Source: Crossiella cryophila | GTDB taxonomy: Bacteria; Actinomycetota; Actinomycetes; Mycobacteriales; Pseudonocardiaceae | Length of the DNA stretch: 64,000 nt | NCBI RefSeq assembly: GCF_014204915.1 | Contig: NZ_JACHMH010000001.1 | Coordinates: 8,767,501-8,831,500, forward strand | Reading direction: 5' to 3' | In this document: positions 25,152 through 33,243 of the stretch, one piece after another | Numbering within the stretch: the first letter of the stretch is position 1 | Layout of the letters: every line of letters begins with the position of its first letter | Translations under genes and position numbers: made by a program | Notes under the pieces: model-generated | Seen by the model: only the letters and a program-made list of their open reading frames with translations | What the model was told of the DNA's origin: nothing | The model's database searches: none

Positions 25152-25919
25152 TCACCTCAGGGCGCGGCCCACGTGGAAGTCGGTCCCGTTGTAGCAGTCC
25201 TGCACGTTGTCCATCATCACGTCGCAGAAGCGCCGGTAGGCCATCTCGGTGGCCAGGGTGCGGAACCAGGCCCACCGGTCCAGCCGCAGCAGCGCCATCA
25301 GCGGCGGCACCGGGAAGTTCTGGCAGGACATGAAGGACACCACGGTGCCGCGGCCGTCGTTGGTGCGCTTGAAGGACATGTAGCCGTCGTCGCAGACCGC
25401 GGACCCGTTGGGGCTGTGCACGGTCAGCATCCAGACCCGCTGCTCGTCCTCGGTGTAGTCGATCTTCTCCAGCTTGTAGACGTCGAGTTCCACCTTGCCC
25501 ATGAACGCGGCGTAGTTGGGCTGCGGCAACGCGATGATCCGCACGCCCTGGTGCACCGACCGGTCCTGCTCGTCCCGCTGCACCACCTGGGTGGTCATGC
25601 CGAGGGAGTCCCGGTAGAACTGGCCGACGTGCCCGATCGGCACCCTGGTGATGAAGTCGGCGTAGGGCACGTCGATCACCCGCTCGCCGTGGAAGAGCAC
25701 GGTGCCGTCGGGCTGGTGGATCCAGCGCATGCCACGGCGGTCGGCCGGCTTGCCCTTGAGCCGGTGCTCCATGTCCACCAGCTCCGGGATGATCTTCTCG
25801 TAGTCGCTGCCGTGGTAGACGTCGAGATCAATCTCGAAGGGTGGCTCCAGCCGGGGAACCGTCCGTTTGGCGAGCACGATCCGGCTCGCCCAGGCGATCG
25901 TCGCCAAGGGGTTGCGCAC
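25152..25919 (-). CDS. Conserved unknown, paralogue of the 29346-30284 product
   Basis: This 255-residue protein is similar along most of its length to the product of the gene at 29346-30284. Shared features are the GMRWIH block, a following DVPYADF/DIDYDDF, LGMTTQVVQRD/LGINTQVLHRD, ELDVYKLE, VWMLTVHSPN/NWMRTVCSPN, and LDRWAWFRTLATEMAYRRF/LDRWIWFRDTLTEAAYRSF. No catalytic motif was recognised. The beta-rich middle and long C-terminal helix are compatible with a START/SRPBCC-like ligand-binding fold; that is inference. The start is GTG 25919, which lies 92 bases inside the end of the MMPL gene, so it is translated from the same mRNA. Two paralogues flank the exporter and propeller genes, suggesting a shared pathway function. 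Confidence 0.7.
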   Translation of the reverse strand: MRNPLATIAWASRIVLAKRTVPRLEPPFEIDLDVYHGSDYEKIIPELVDMEHRLKGKPADRRGMRWIHQPDGTVLFHGERVIDVPYADFITRVPIGHVGQFYRDSLGMTTQVVQRDEQDRSVHQGVRIIALPQPNYAAFMGKVELDVYKLEKIDYTEDEQRVWMLTVHSPNGSAVCDDGYMSFKRTNDGRGTVVSFMSCQNFPVPPLMALLRLDRWAWFRTLATEMAYRRFCDVMMDNVQDCYNGTDFHVGRALR

Positions 25920-28029
25920 TGTCGGGATTCCTTTCCTGCTTTCCGGGGAACCACCAGTTCCAGCGGCCCATGAGCTGCATGCTGGCCGGGACCAGCACCC
26001 CGCGGATCACCGTGGCGTCGATCAGCACCGCGAAGGCGAGGCCGACGCCGAGCTGCTTGAGCGGGGTCACGTCGGAGAGCGCGAAGCCGAAGAAGATGGC
26101 GATCATGATGGCGGCGGCGCTGCTGATCACCCGGCCGGTGCGGGCGACGCCGTCGATGATCGAGCCGGTGTTGTCCCCGGTCTCCCGGTACCGCTCGGCG
26201 ATCCGGGAGATCAGGATGACCTCGTAGTCGGTGGACAGCGCGATCACCACGGACACGATGGTGATCGGCACGATCGGGTGTAGATCGGCCGGATCGGACC
26301 AGCCGATGATGCGGGCGCCGATCTCGGTGGTGGACAACAGCAGCAGCCCGCCGATGCTGGCGCCGAGGGAGATCACCACCAGCAGCACGGCCTTGATCGG
26401 CAGCACGATCGAGCGCATCGCCACGATCAGCAGCAGCAGCACCAATCCGAGCAGCACCAGCAGCATCAGCGGCAGGCTGGCGAAGAGCGCGTCGGTGGCG
26501 TCGATGCGCATCGCGGTCTCGCCGCCGACCTCGTACCGGATGCCGGAGAGCGAATCGTGCAGGCTGCCCGAGCGCAGGTCGCGCACCAGTTCGTGCGTGC
26601 GGTCATCGGACGGGCTGTGCGTGGTGGCCACGCTGACCCGGTACGCCTCGGTGTTCTCCAGCGGGATCGGCCGGGCGGCCAGCACGTCCGGGTTGCCGGT
26701 CAGGGTCCGCGCGATCCGTTCGGCGTTGCCGCGGACCTCGCCGGAGCTGCCGTGCACCACGATCTCCACCGGGGCGAACACGCCGGGCCCGAACGCCTTG
26801 GCGCCCAGTTCGGTGGACTGGCGGACCTGCGAGCCTTCCGGCATCTGGCTGGCGGTGGGCAGGTCGACCTTCTGCACCAGGTCGAGCACTGGCAGGCAGA
26901 GCGCGGCCAGCACCGCGGTACCCGCGACCAGCCACATGAACGGGCGCTTGGTGACCCGCACGCCCCAGCGGCCCCAGAAGCCGGACATCTCGCCGTCCAT
27001 GTGCGCGGTGCTGATCTCGCCGGCGGCCAGCCGGGCGCGTTCCTTCTTGCGCAGGATCCGGTGCCCCAGCGCGCGCAGCACGATCGGCGCGCCGATCAGC
27101 GCGGCCACGATGGCCATGGCGGTCACCAGCATCATGCCCAGCGCCGCGGTCTGGATGGCCCTGGAGTCGACCATGAACATGCCGGCCTCGGCCACGATCA
27201 CGGTGAGCCCGGACCAGGCCACGGCCACGCCGGTGGTGCGCATGGCGGTGCGGACCGCGTCATCCACTTCCAACCCGCCGAGCAGCAGTTCGCGGACGCG
27301 TTGCACCAGGAACATGGCGTAGTCGATGGCCAGCGCCAGGCCGACCATGGTGGCCGAGTTGGTGACGTACTCGGAGAAGGGGATGCCGAAGGCCAGCGCG
27401 CCCGCCGCGCCCAGGCCGCCGAGCAGCGCGGAGGCGCCGATGGCCAGTGGCACCAGGGTGGCCCACAGGGTGCCGAAGGTCAGCAGCAGCACCACCAGCA
27501 CGATGGGCAGGCCGACCTGTTCGGCGCGCAGCAGGTCGCTGCGGGAGAGCTGGACCAGTTCCTCCCGGTGCGCGCCGTAGCCGCCGAGGAAGACCTCGCT
27601 GTCCCCCGGCGCCAGGCCCTCGATGTCGAGGAGTTTGTTGGCCACGCCGATGGAGCCGTCGATGCCGCCGGTGCTGGACACGCCGAACACGGTCAGCGGC
27701 CCGGTGCCCGGTTTGGCAGGCGGCAACGCCAGCGGCATGACCTCGCGCACGCCCTCGGTGGCGGCGATCTTGTCCCGGACCGTCTTCAGCTCCCCCGCGC
27801 CCTCCGCGGTGGCCGCCTTGCCGGTGACCACGACGAACAACGCGGGCACGCCGTTGCGGCTCAGCTCGCGGGCCACCGACTCGGCCTGGCTGGTCGAGGA
27901 CGCCTCCCCGCCGGGCACGGCCCGGCCCTCCAGGCCGATGGCGAAGGCCCCGCCGGTGATGGCCAACAGGATCCAGGCCACGACGATGAGCCTGCTGTTG
28001 CGGAAAAGGGCGTCAGTGAGGCGGTCCAA
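25828..28029 (-). CDS. MMPL/RND-family membrane transporter
   Basis: The 733-residue protein is a proton-driven MMPL-type exporter. It has a first helix (RLIVVAWILLAITGGAFAIGL), an extracytoplasmic loop to about residue 180, and a five-helix block containing the signature ALAIDYAMFLVQRVRELL. A second loop and a second five-helix block follow, with the matching IALSTDYEVILISRIAERYRE. Actinobacterial MMPL proteins export lipids, siderophores or secondary metabolites, or give drug resistance. The start is TTG 28029 with AGGAG eight bases upstream. The last 92 bases overlap the next gene. Inside a run of metabolic genes, it probably exports their product. Confidence 0.9.
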   Translation of the reverse strand: MDRLTDALFRNSRLIVVAWILLAITGGAFAIGLEGRAVPGGEASSTSQAESVARELSRNGVPALFVVVTGKAATAEGAGELKTVRDKIAATEGVREVMPLALPPAKPGTGPLTVFGVSSTGGIDGSIGVANKLLDIEGLAPGDSEVFLGGYGAHREELVQLSRSDLLRAEQVGLPIVLVVLLLTFGTLWATLVPLAIGASALLGGLGAAGALAFGIPFSEYVTNSATMVGLALAIDYAMFLVQRVRELLLGGLEVDDAVRTAMRTTGVAVAWSGLTVIVAEAGMFMVDSRAIQTAALGMMLVTAMAIVAALIGAPIVLRALGHRILRKKERARLAAGEISTAHMDGEMSGFWGRWGVRVTKRPFMWLVAGTAVLAALCLPVLDLVQKVDLPTASQMPEGSQVRQSTELGAKAFGPGVFAPVEIVVHGSSGEVRGNAERIARTLTGNPDVLAARPIPLENTEAYRVSVATTHSPSDDRTHELVRDLRSGSLHDSLSGIRYEVGGETAMRIDATDALFASLPLMLLVLLGLVLLLLIVAMRSIVLPIKAVLLVVISLGASIGGLLLLSTTEIGARIIGWSDPADLHPIVPITIVSVVIALSTDYEVILISRIAERYRETGDNTGSIIDGVARTGRVISSAAAIMIAIFFGFALSDVTPLKQLGVGLAFAVLIDATVIRGVLVPASMQLMGRWNWWFPGKQERNPDSAQPLGDDRLGEPDRARQTDGSPAGATLRD

Positions 28030-28079
28030 CTGGGACTCCTGGTGCGTGTGGAAAGGAACTCAGGACACCAACCGGGCAG

Positions 28080-29309
28080 CTAGCGCGCTCGGCTCGCCGG
28101 TGGGCTGAGCAGCGTGCTGTGGTGGAAGCCGAGCCGGGGATCGCTCCACCACCGCAGCCCGGTGTCGAACTCCTGGAGTTCAGGCATCCGCACCTGGAGC
28201 CGAACGGTGTTCTCCGGATAGTTGTATACCGTGATCGTGTTCAGTCCCCGGTTCGCGGTGAACAAGAGTGACTGATCGGCGGATAGCTGGCAGGCGTAGA
28301 CCGAGTCGATCATCGCGCCCCTGGACACCCGCAGCGCGCGCAGGTAGTGGTGGCCACCGGTGACGAAGGATCCCCTGGTCAGGGTGTCCACCGCGGTGCG
28401 CAGCACCTGCCGTCCGGCACGCAGCTTGCTGCGCAGGCTGGGCTTCTCATCCAGCACCCGGTAGTTGGTGAAGCTGTCCAGGTCGATCATCACGATGGTG
28501 CCGCTGGCGCCGTTGCAGTAGATGAGTTCGCGGTCGGAGATGCACACGTCGGAGTTGATGTGCGCGGGCGTGTCGTGCCCCGCGGTCCAGTGCCGCAGCA
28601 CCTGGCCGGTCTCCGCGTCGACCTCGAAGGCGTATTCCTTGAACTGGGCGATGCTCCACTCGTGCCAGTCCCGGCCGTCCTGCGGCTGCACCCGGAAGGA
28701 CAGCGCGTAGAACCGGTCCTCCACCGGGTGACAGACCACGTGCCAGCAGGTCGCAGGCAGCTGCACCCGGCGGGCGGTGCGGGTGTGCAGGTCGAAGATG
28801 CCGACCTCGCACGCCTCGCCCCGCCCCGGGTGGTCCATGCCGCCGTAGACCAGGTACCGGCCGGAGGCGGAGGTCTTCATCGCGTGCGGCAGTTTGACGC
28901 CGTGGTCGCCGAGCCGTTCGGCCTTGTCGAGACGTTCCAGATCGGACAGCCACAGGCCGTCGCCCATGGCGGCGACGGCCTGGGTGTCGTTGATCCAGGC
29001 GACGTGCGTGCTGCCCTTGATGGAGGAGTCGGTCGGCTCGAAGCGCAGCGTGGAGATGCGCTGCACCTCCTCCAGGGTCTGCGCGTCGTAGAACATCAGG
29101 TGCTGGCCGGTGCTGCCGAGGAAGCCCACCCGGTTGTCCGGGCTGACACTGACCGCGTGTCCACCGGCCATGCCGTCGAAGTACTCGACGTTGTAGGCGT
29201 AGCGCCCACTCACCGGGTCGTACCGGAAGACGCAGACCCCGGCCCGGCCTTCCAGCCCGTTGAGGCCATTGCCATCCAGGGCGATGTGGAACGCGTACGG
29301 ATAGTCCAT
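28080..29309 (-). CDS. Beta-propeller protein of unknown function
   Basis: The 409-residue protein has a repeated beta-blade pattern typical of WD40/NHL/YVTN-like propellers. Successive stretches such as GGHAVSVSPDNRVGFLGSTG, HAMKTSASGRYLVYGG, CWHVVCHPVEDRFYALSF and YACQLSADQSLLFTANRGLN each contain the small-residue, aromatic and acidic positions of a blade. No signal peptide is visible. Propellers of this kind serve as lactonases, binding platforms or isomerases; no metal-binding catalytic set could be assigned. It lies 36 bases downstream of the larger paralogue and 50 bases upstream of the MMPL gene on the same strand. Confidence 0.72.
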   Translation of the reverse strand: MDYPYAFHIALDGNGLNGLEGRAGVCVFRYDPVSGRYAYNVEYFDGMAGGHAVSVSPDNRVGFLGSTGQHLMFYDAQTLEEVQRISTLRFEPTDSSIKGSTHVAWINDTQAVAAMGDGLWLSDLERLDKAERLGDHGVKLPHAMKTSASGRYLVYGGMDHPGRGEACEVGIFDLHTRTARRVQLPATCWHVVCHPVEDRFYALSFRVQPQDGRDWHEWSIAQFKEYAFEVDAETGQVLRHWTAGHDTPAHINSDVCISDRELIYCNGASGTIVMIDLDSFTNYRVLDEKPSLRSKLRAGRQVLRTAVDTLTRGSFVTGGHHYLRALRVSRGAMIDSVYACQLSADQSLLFTANRGLNTITVYNYPENTVRLQVRMPELQEFDTGLRWWSDPRLGFHHSTLLSPPASRAR

Positions 29310-29345
29310 CGCGGGCTCCGTCCTCTCAGCTCGACGTGGGAGCGC

Positions 29346-30284
29346 TCAGCGGCGCTTGGCGCGGCGGGTGCGGCGCAGCAGGTACAGACCGGCCAGGGCG
29401 ACCCCGGCGAGCTTCACCGCGCGCGGGACGCCGGTGCTCTCGCCGTTGCCGGGGCGGCCGATCGCGATCTCCTTGCCCTCGTAGACCCGGAGCAGGTTGC
29501 CGTAGGTGGTGTTCCAGAAGGAGCGGTAGGCCGCCTCGGTGAGGGTGTCCCGGAACCAGATCCAGCGGTCCAGCCCGAACATCTGCATGATCCGCGGCCG
29601 CGGGAACACCTGGTGCGCGACGAAGACGACCTTGGTGTGGTTGGAGCCGGGGATCCGGCTGATCGCCATGTAGCTGTCGTCGACCGAGGTGGACAGGTTG
29701 GGGCTGCACACGGTGCGCATCCAGTTGCGCTGCTCGTCCGGCCCGTACTCGGCGAACTCCAGCTTGTAGACGTCCAGCTCGTCCTTGCCGAGGAAGGCGG
29801 TGTAGGTCGGCTGGGCCAGTGCGGCGATCCGCTCGATCTGCAGCGTGGGCCTGCCTTCGGCGTCCCGGTGCAGCACCTGGGTGTTGATGCCGAGCACGTC
29901 CTTGAAGCAGTCGCCGACCCGGCTGATCTCGACCTTGGAGACGAAGTCGTCGTAGTCGATGTCGACGGTGCGCACGCCGTAGAAGTAGACCTCGGTGCGG
30001 CCGTGGATCCAGCGCATGCCGTCGGCGGTCAGCGGCACGTCCAGCAGCTGCTTCTCCACCTTCTCGGTGGAGTCGGTGTCGTAGACGTACTCCGGGTTGC
30101 GGTACTCCTCCAGGTCCAGCCGGACCGGCAACCGCTTGCGGGACAAGGTGTTCTTGGCGAACATGATCTGGGCCGCGCGGAAGATCTTGCGCGGGGCGAG
30201 GTCGGTGAGCAGTTTGCCCTGCGGCACCGTGTTCGGCGCGCTGTGGTGCGCGTAGAGGGCCTCCGCGGACCGGTCGGTGCTCAT
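29346..30284 (-). CDS. Conserved unknown with C-terminal hydrophobic/basic tail (paralogue of the 25152 gene)
   Basis: The 312-residue protein is the longer paralogue of the 25152-25919 product. It has an extra N-terminal 40 residues and a C-terminal extension ending in a short hydrophobic helix and basic residues (AGVALAGLYLLRRTRRAKRR). This resembles a membrane anchor with cytoplasmic positive charges. The shared core is about residues 60-270. The true start is ATG 30284 (MSTDRSAEALYAHHS), preceded by GGAGG; the upstream open frame overlaps the SRPBCC gene in another frame. The function is unknown. One copy soluble and one tail-anchored suggests two versions of the same binding or catalytic unit acting at the membrane beside the MMPL exporter. 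Confidence 0.7.
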   Translation of the reverse strand: MSTDRSAEALYAHHSAPNTVPQGKLLTDLAPRKIFRAAQIMFAKNTLSRKRLPVRLDLEEYRNPEYVYDTDSTEKVEKQLLDVPLTADGMRWIHGRTEVYFYGVRTVDIDYDDFVSKVEISRVGDCFKDVLGINTQVLHRDAEGRPTLQIERIAALAQPTYTAFLGKDELDVYKLEFAEYGPDEQRNWMRTVCSPNLSTSVDDSYMAISRIPGSNHTKVVFVAHQVFPRPRIMQMFGLDRWIWFRDTLTEAAYRSFWNTTYGNLLRVYEGKEIAIGRPGNGESTGVPRAVKLAGVALAGLYLLRRTRRAKRR

Positions 30285-30328
30285 GATCGATTTCCTCCAG
30301 CGGGTGGTGGTGGTTGGTCGGGACGCGC

Positions 30329-30814
30329 TCAGAGCGGGACGGCGGCCGCGCGGACGGGGACCGGGGCGTCCTTGGGGAACTCCACCCGGTCGCCGAACAG
30401 GCCGATCAGCACCAGCTGCACGACGTCGGTGAGCAGTCGTTCGGCGACCGGTTCGACGATGCTGGCCAGGGAGGGCACGCCGAAGTCGAAGTCGGCGATC
30501 AGCGCGGTCTTGATGCCCTCGGGGGTCTGTTCCAGGACCCAGCCGCCGTAGAACTCCTCGAAGTCGCCCTCGGTCTGGATGAAGTCGAGGCGCATCTCCT
30601 CGCGGCGGAACCAGTCCTGTTCGGTCCACTGCAGCAGGCCGTTGCGGAACTCGACCACCCAGCTGCTGTAGGAGGGCCCGCCGTCGCTGCGGTGCATCTC
30701 CACCTTGCGCACCACGTCGACGAGTTCGGCGTAGTGGCTGAAGTCGGCGAGGGTGTCGAAGACGGTGTCCGGGTCGGTGTCCCGGATCAGGGAATGGATC
30801 TCTACGTGACGCAC
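30329..30814 (-). CDS. SRPBCC (START-like) family protein, possible cyclase/aromatase
   Basis: The 161-residue protein has the SRPBCC pattern: MRHVEIHSLIRDTDPDTVFD, LADFSHYAELVDVVRKVEM, SSWVVEFRNGLLQWTEQDWF, FEEFYGGWVLEQTPEGIKTA, and a C-terminal long helix. Members bind hydrophobic ligands; in polyketide and fatty-acid-derived pathways they act as cyclases or aromatases. The start is GTG 30814, two bases after the stop of the aminotransferase gene, so translation is coupled. Cyclase activity is inferred from similarity of layout only. Confidence 0.8.
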   Translation of the reverse strand: MRHVEIHSLIRDTDPDTVFDTLADFSHYAELVDVVRKVEMHRSDGGPSYSSWVVEFRNGLLQWTEQDWFRREEMRLDFIQTEGDFEEFYGGWVLEQTPEGIKTALIADFDFGVPSLASIVEPVAERLLTDVVQLVLIGLFGDRVEFPKDAPVPVRAAAVPL

Positions 30815-30815
30815 G

Positions 30816-32096
30816 TCAGCTCGCTCCTACTGAGTCGGCGGTCGGGTAGCGCGCCGCGACCTCGGCGCAGGCGCCGTCGAAGGCGGAAAGCAGGAACTCG
30901 ATGCCCTCCTCGCTGATCACCGCGGGCGGGGTGAACCGCAGCACGGCGCCGGCGTTGAGGGAGTAGTTGACGATCAGGTGCCGGTTGACCATCTCCGAGA
31001 GCAGCGCACCGGCCAGGCCCGCGCCCTTGAGTTCGACGCCGATGAGCAGGCCGACCCCTCGGACCTCGGTGACCAGCTGCGGGCAGCGGCGGGCGACGAT
31101 CTCGCGCATGCCGGTGAGCAGCACCTCGCCCACCTTGCCCGCCCGTTCCACCAGGCCGTCCTGCTCGATGGCCTCGATCGCGGCGCGGGCCGCGGCCATC
31201 GCGATCGGCGCGCCGGAGAAGGTGGAGGTGTGGATGAACGGGTCCCGGTTGAACGCGCGGAAGGCCGCCGGGGTGGCGATCATCGCCGAGACCGGCACGA
31301 TCCCGCCGGAGAGTCCCTTTCCTGCCAACAGGATGTCCGGGGTGACGTCCTCGCGGTCGGCGCCCCACCAGTGCCCGAGCCTGCCCATGCCGGTCTGGAT
31401 CTCATCCAGCACCAGCAGTGCGCCGTGCTCGTCGCAGAGCGCCCGCACCGCGCCGAGGTAACCGGCGGGCGGGATGCGCACGCCGCCCTCGCCCTGGATG
31501 GGTTCGAGGATGACGCAGGCGTCCGGGCCGCCCTTGGCGAGTTCGCTAGCCAGTGCCGCGGCGTCGCCGAAGGGCACGTGGCTGACATCGGGCAGCAGCG
31601 GCCGGAACGGGGCCTGGTACAGGTCGTTGCCGGTGACCGCGAGCGCGCCGAAGGTCTTGCCGTGGTAGCCGCCGACGGTGGAGATGAGCCGGGTCTTGCC
31701 CAGGGTGCGGGCGAGTTTGAGCGCGGCCTCGGTGGCCTCGGTGCCGGAGCCGGCGAAGTGCACGTGCTCAAGGCCCTCCGGGGTGACCCTGGCCAGTGCC
31801 TGCGCTGCCCGCGCCGCGGTCGGTTCGAGCAGGATGCGGGAGGCGATCGGGCTGGTCTGGATCTGCCGGATGACCTCGGCTTCCACGTGCGGGTGTCGGG
31901 CGCCGTGGATGAGCACGCCGTAGCCGCCGGCGTTGAGGTAGCGGCCGCCGTCGGAGGTCTCGATCCACTCCCCGCGCGAGGACATCTCCATCTGGGTGCC
32001 GAAGACCTCGGAGATCTTGGCCCGGCCGCGGGAGAGGTTCTTGCGGTAGAGGTCGAGCACCTCCGGGTAGCCGGGTTCGGTGCTGGTGCTGGACAT
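30816..32096 (-). CDS. Class III PLP aminotransferase
   Basis: The 426-residue enzyme is a class III (omega) aminotransferase. It has GSGTEATEAALKLAR (cofactor phosphate loop), GGYHGKTFGALAVTG, LILEPIQGEGG-type VILEPIQGEGGVRIPP, VLDEIQTGMGRLG and the PLP Lys in LLAGKGLSGG (about Lys260). It transfers an amino group to or from a terminal carbonyl or a keto acid. With the aldehyde dehydrogenase and acyl-CoA dehydrogenase upstream, one can imagine an aldehyde-to-amine step, but the substrate is not determined. The start is ATG 32096, 16 bases after the stop of the dehydrogenase gene. Confidence 0.9.
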   Translation of the reverse strand: MSSTSTEPGYPEVLDLYRKNLSRGRAKISEVFGTQMEMSSRGEWIETSDGGRYLNAGGYGVLIHGARHPHVEAEVIRQIQTSPIASRILLEPTAARAAQALARVTPEGLEHVHFAGSGTEATEAALKLARTLGKTRLISTVGGYHGKTFGALAVTGNDLYQAPFRPLLPDVSHVPFGDAAALASELAKGGPDACVILEPIQGEGGVRIPPAGYLGAVRALCDEHGALLVLDEIQTGMGRLGHWWGADREDVTPDILLAGKGLSGGIVPVSAMIATPAAFRAFNRDPFIHTSTFSGAPIAMAAARAAIEAIEQDGLVERAGKVGEVLLTGMREIVARRCPQLVTEVRGVGLLIGVELKGAGLAGALLSEMVNRHLIVNYSLNAGAVLRFTPPAVISEEGIEFLLSAFDGACAEVAARYPTADSVGAS

Positions 32097-32112
32097 GTGG
32101 CTCCCTGGGGTC

Positions 32113-33243
32113 TCAGTCGAGGACGACGGGACGCCCGGAGAACCACCCGAGCAGGGCGTCGGCCGAGCTGTGCCGGGACGGTGGGTGGAAGCCGATGGCG
32201 TGCACGGCCGCGGAGAGGTAGGCGACCTCGGAGGATCGGATGTAGGCCATGCCGCCCAACAGCTCCACCGCCGTGGCCGCGGTGGAACGGATGGTGTCGG
32301 CGATGGTGAACCGGGTGATCAGCGCGCGGGCCAGGCCGTCGTTGCCGGCGTCGCCCTCATCCAGGTTGCGGGCCGCGCCGTCGAGGGTGAGCGCGGCGCC
32401 CTCCACCGCCATGGCCAGCCCGAGTCGTTCGTGCGGGGTGCCCTTCTCCGCGTCGAGCACCCGTTCGACCAGTGCCATGACCGTGCCCAGGTAGCAGGCG
32501 GTGACCAGCAGCTCGAACCAGACGAAACCGAGCGTCTGCAGGTCGTCCAGCTCGCCGTCCAGGCCGGTGCGCAGTTCGACGATGAGGTCGGGGTGCACCT
32601 CGACGTCTTCCAGGATCAGCGTGTCCGACTCCGCGCCCGCCAGTGCCCAGGAGCCCCAGAACGGGGTGACCGAGATGCCGGGTGAGGCAGCCGGGATCAT
32701 CGCGATCGCGGTGACGGTGCTGCCGTCGGGCTGTTCCAGGGCCACGCTCGCGGTGAGCAGGTCCATCGACCGGGACAGGCTGCACGGCTGCTTGCGGCCG
32801 CTGATCCGCCAGTTGGTGCCGTCCCAGACGCCCTTCATGGTCGGGGCCAGGATCCCTTGCGCGGTACGGCCTTCGGCGAATCCGGAGGCCATCAGCCGCT
32901 GGTCGGTGGCCACCCCGTCGAGCAGCATCCACTCGAAGCCGGTGCTGTGCTCGGCCAGCGCGACCAGGCTGGCCAGGGAGAACTGGTGCATGGTGGTGGC
33001 AACGGCCAGCGAGGGCGAGCGCGCGGCCAGTGCCCTGGTGACCCGGACCGCGTCCACCGCGGTGGCCCCGCCGCCGTTGTGCTTGGCCGGGATGAGCAGT
33101 CCGGGACCGCCGGCGGCACGGAACAGTTCGATGCCGGGTCCGCCGGGGGATTCCAGGTCCAGCAACGGGATCGCGGCGAGTTTGCCGTCCAGACCGGGCA
33201 GGAATCGTTCGCAGGTCTGGCGTTCCTGGTCGAGCAGTCTCAT
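32113..33243 (-). CDS. Acyl-CoA dehydrogenase-like flavoprotein
   Basis: The 376-residue protein shows the acyl-CoA dehydrogenase fold. An N-terminal helical domain carries GGPGLLIPAKHNGGGA and VDAVRVTRALAARSPSLAVA. The middle beta domain includes SGRKQPCSLSRSMDLLTASV, and the C-terminal helical bundle ends AATAVELLGGMAYIRSSEVAYL. The proteins in this branch can oxidise acyl-CoA or carrier-bound acyl chains, or act as nitrogen-oxidising flavoenzymes; the catalytic base was not identified with confidence. The start is ATG 33243, overlapping the stop of the aldehyde dehydrogenase gene by four bases, so the two are coupled. Confidence 0.82.
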   Translation of the reverse strand: MRLLDQERQTCERFLPGLDGKLAAIPLLDLESPGGPGIELFRAAGGPGLLIPAKHNGGGATAVDAVRVTRALAARSPSLAVATTMHQFSLASLVALAEHSTGFEWMLLDGVATDQRLMASGFAEGRTAQGILAPTMKGVWDGTNWRISGRKQPCSLSRSMDLLTASVALEQPDGSTVTAIAMIPAASPGISVTPFWGSWALAGAESDTLILEDVEVHPDLIVELRTGLDGELDDLQTLGFVWFELLVTACYLGTVMALVERVLDAEKGTPHERLGLAMAVEGAALTLDGAARNLDEGDAGNDGLARALITRFTIADTIRSTAATAVELLGGMAYIRSSEVAYLSAAVHAIGFHPPSRHSSADALLGWFSGRPVVLD

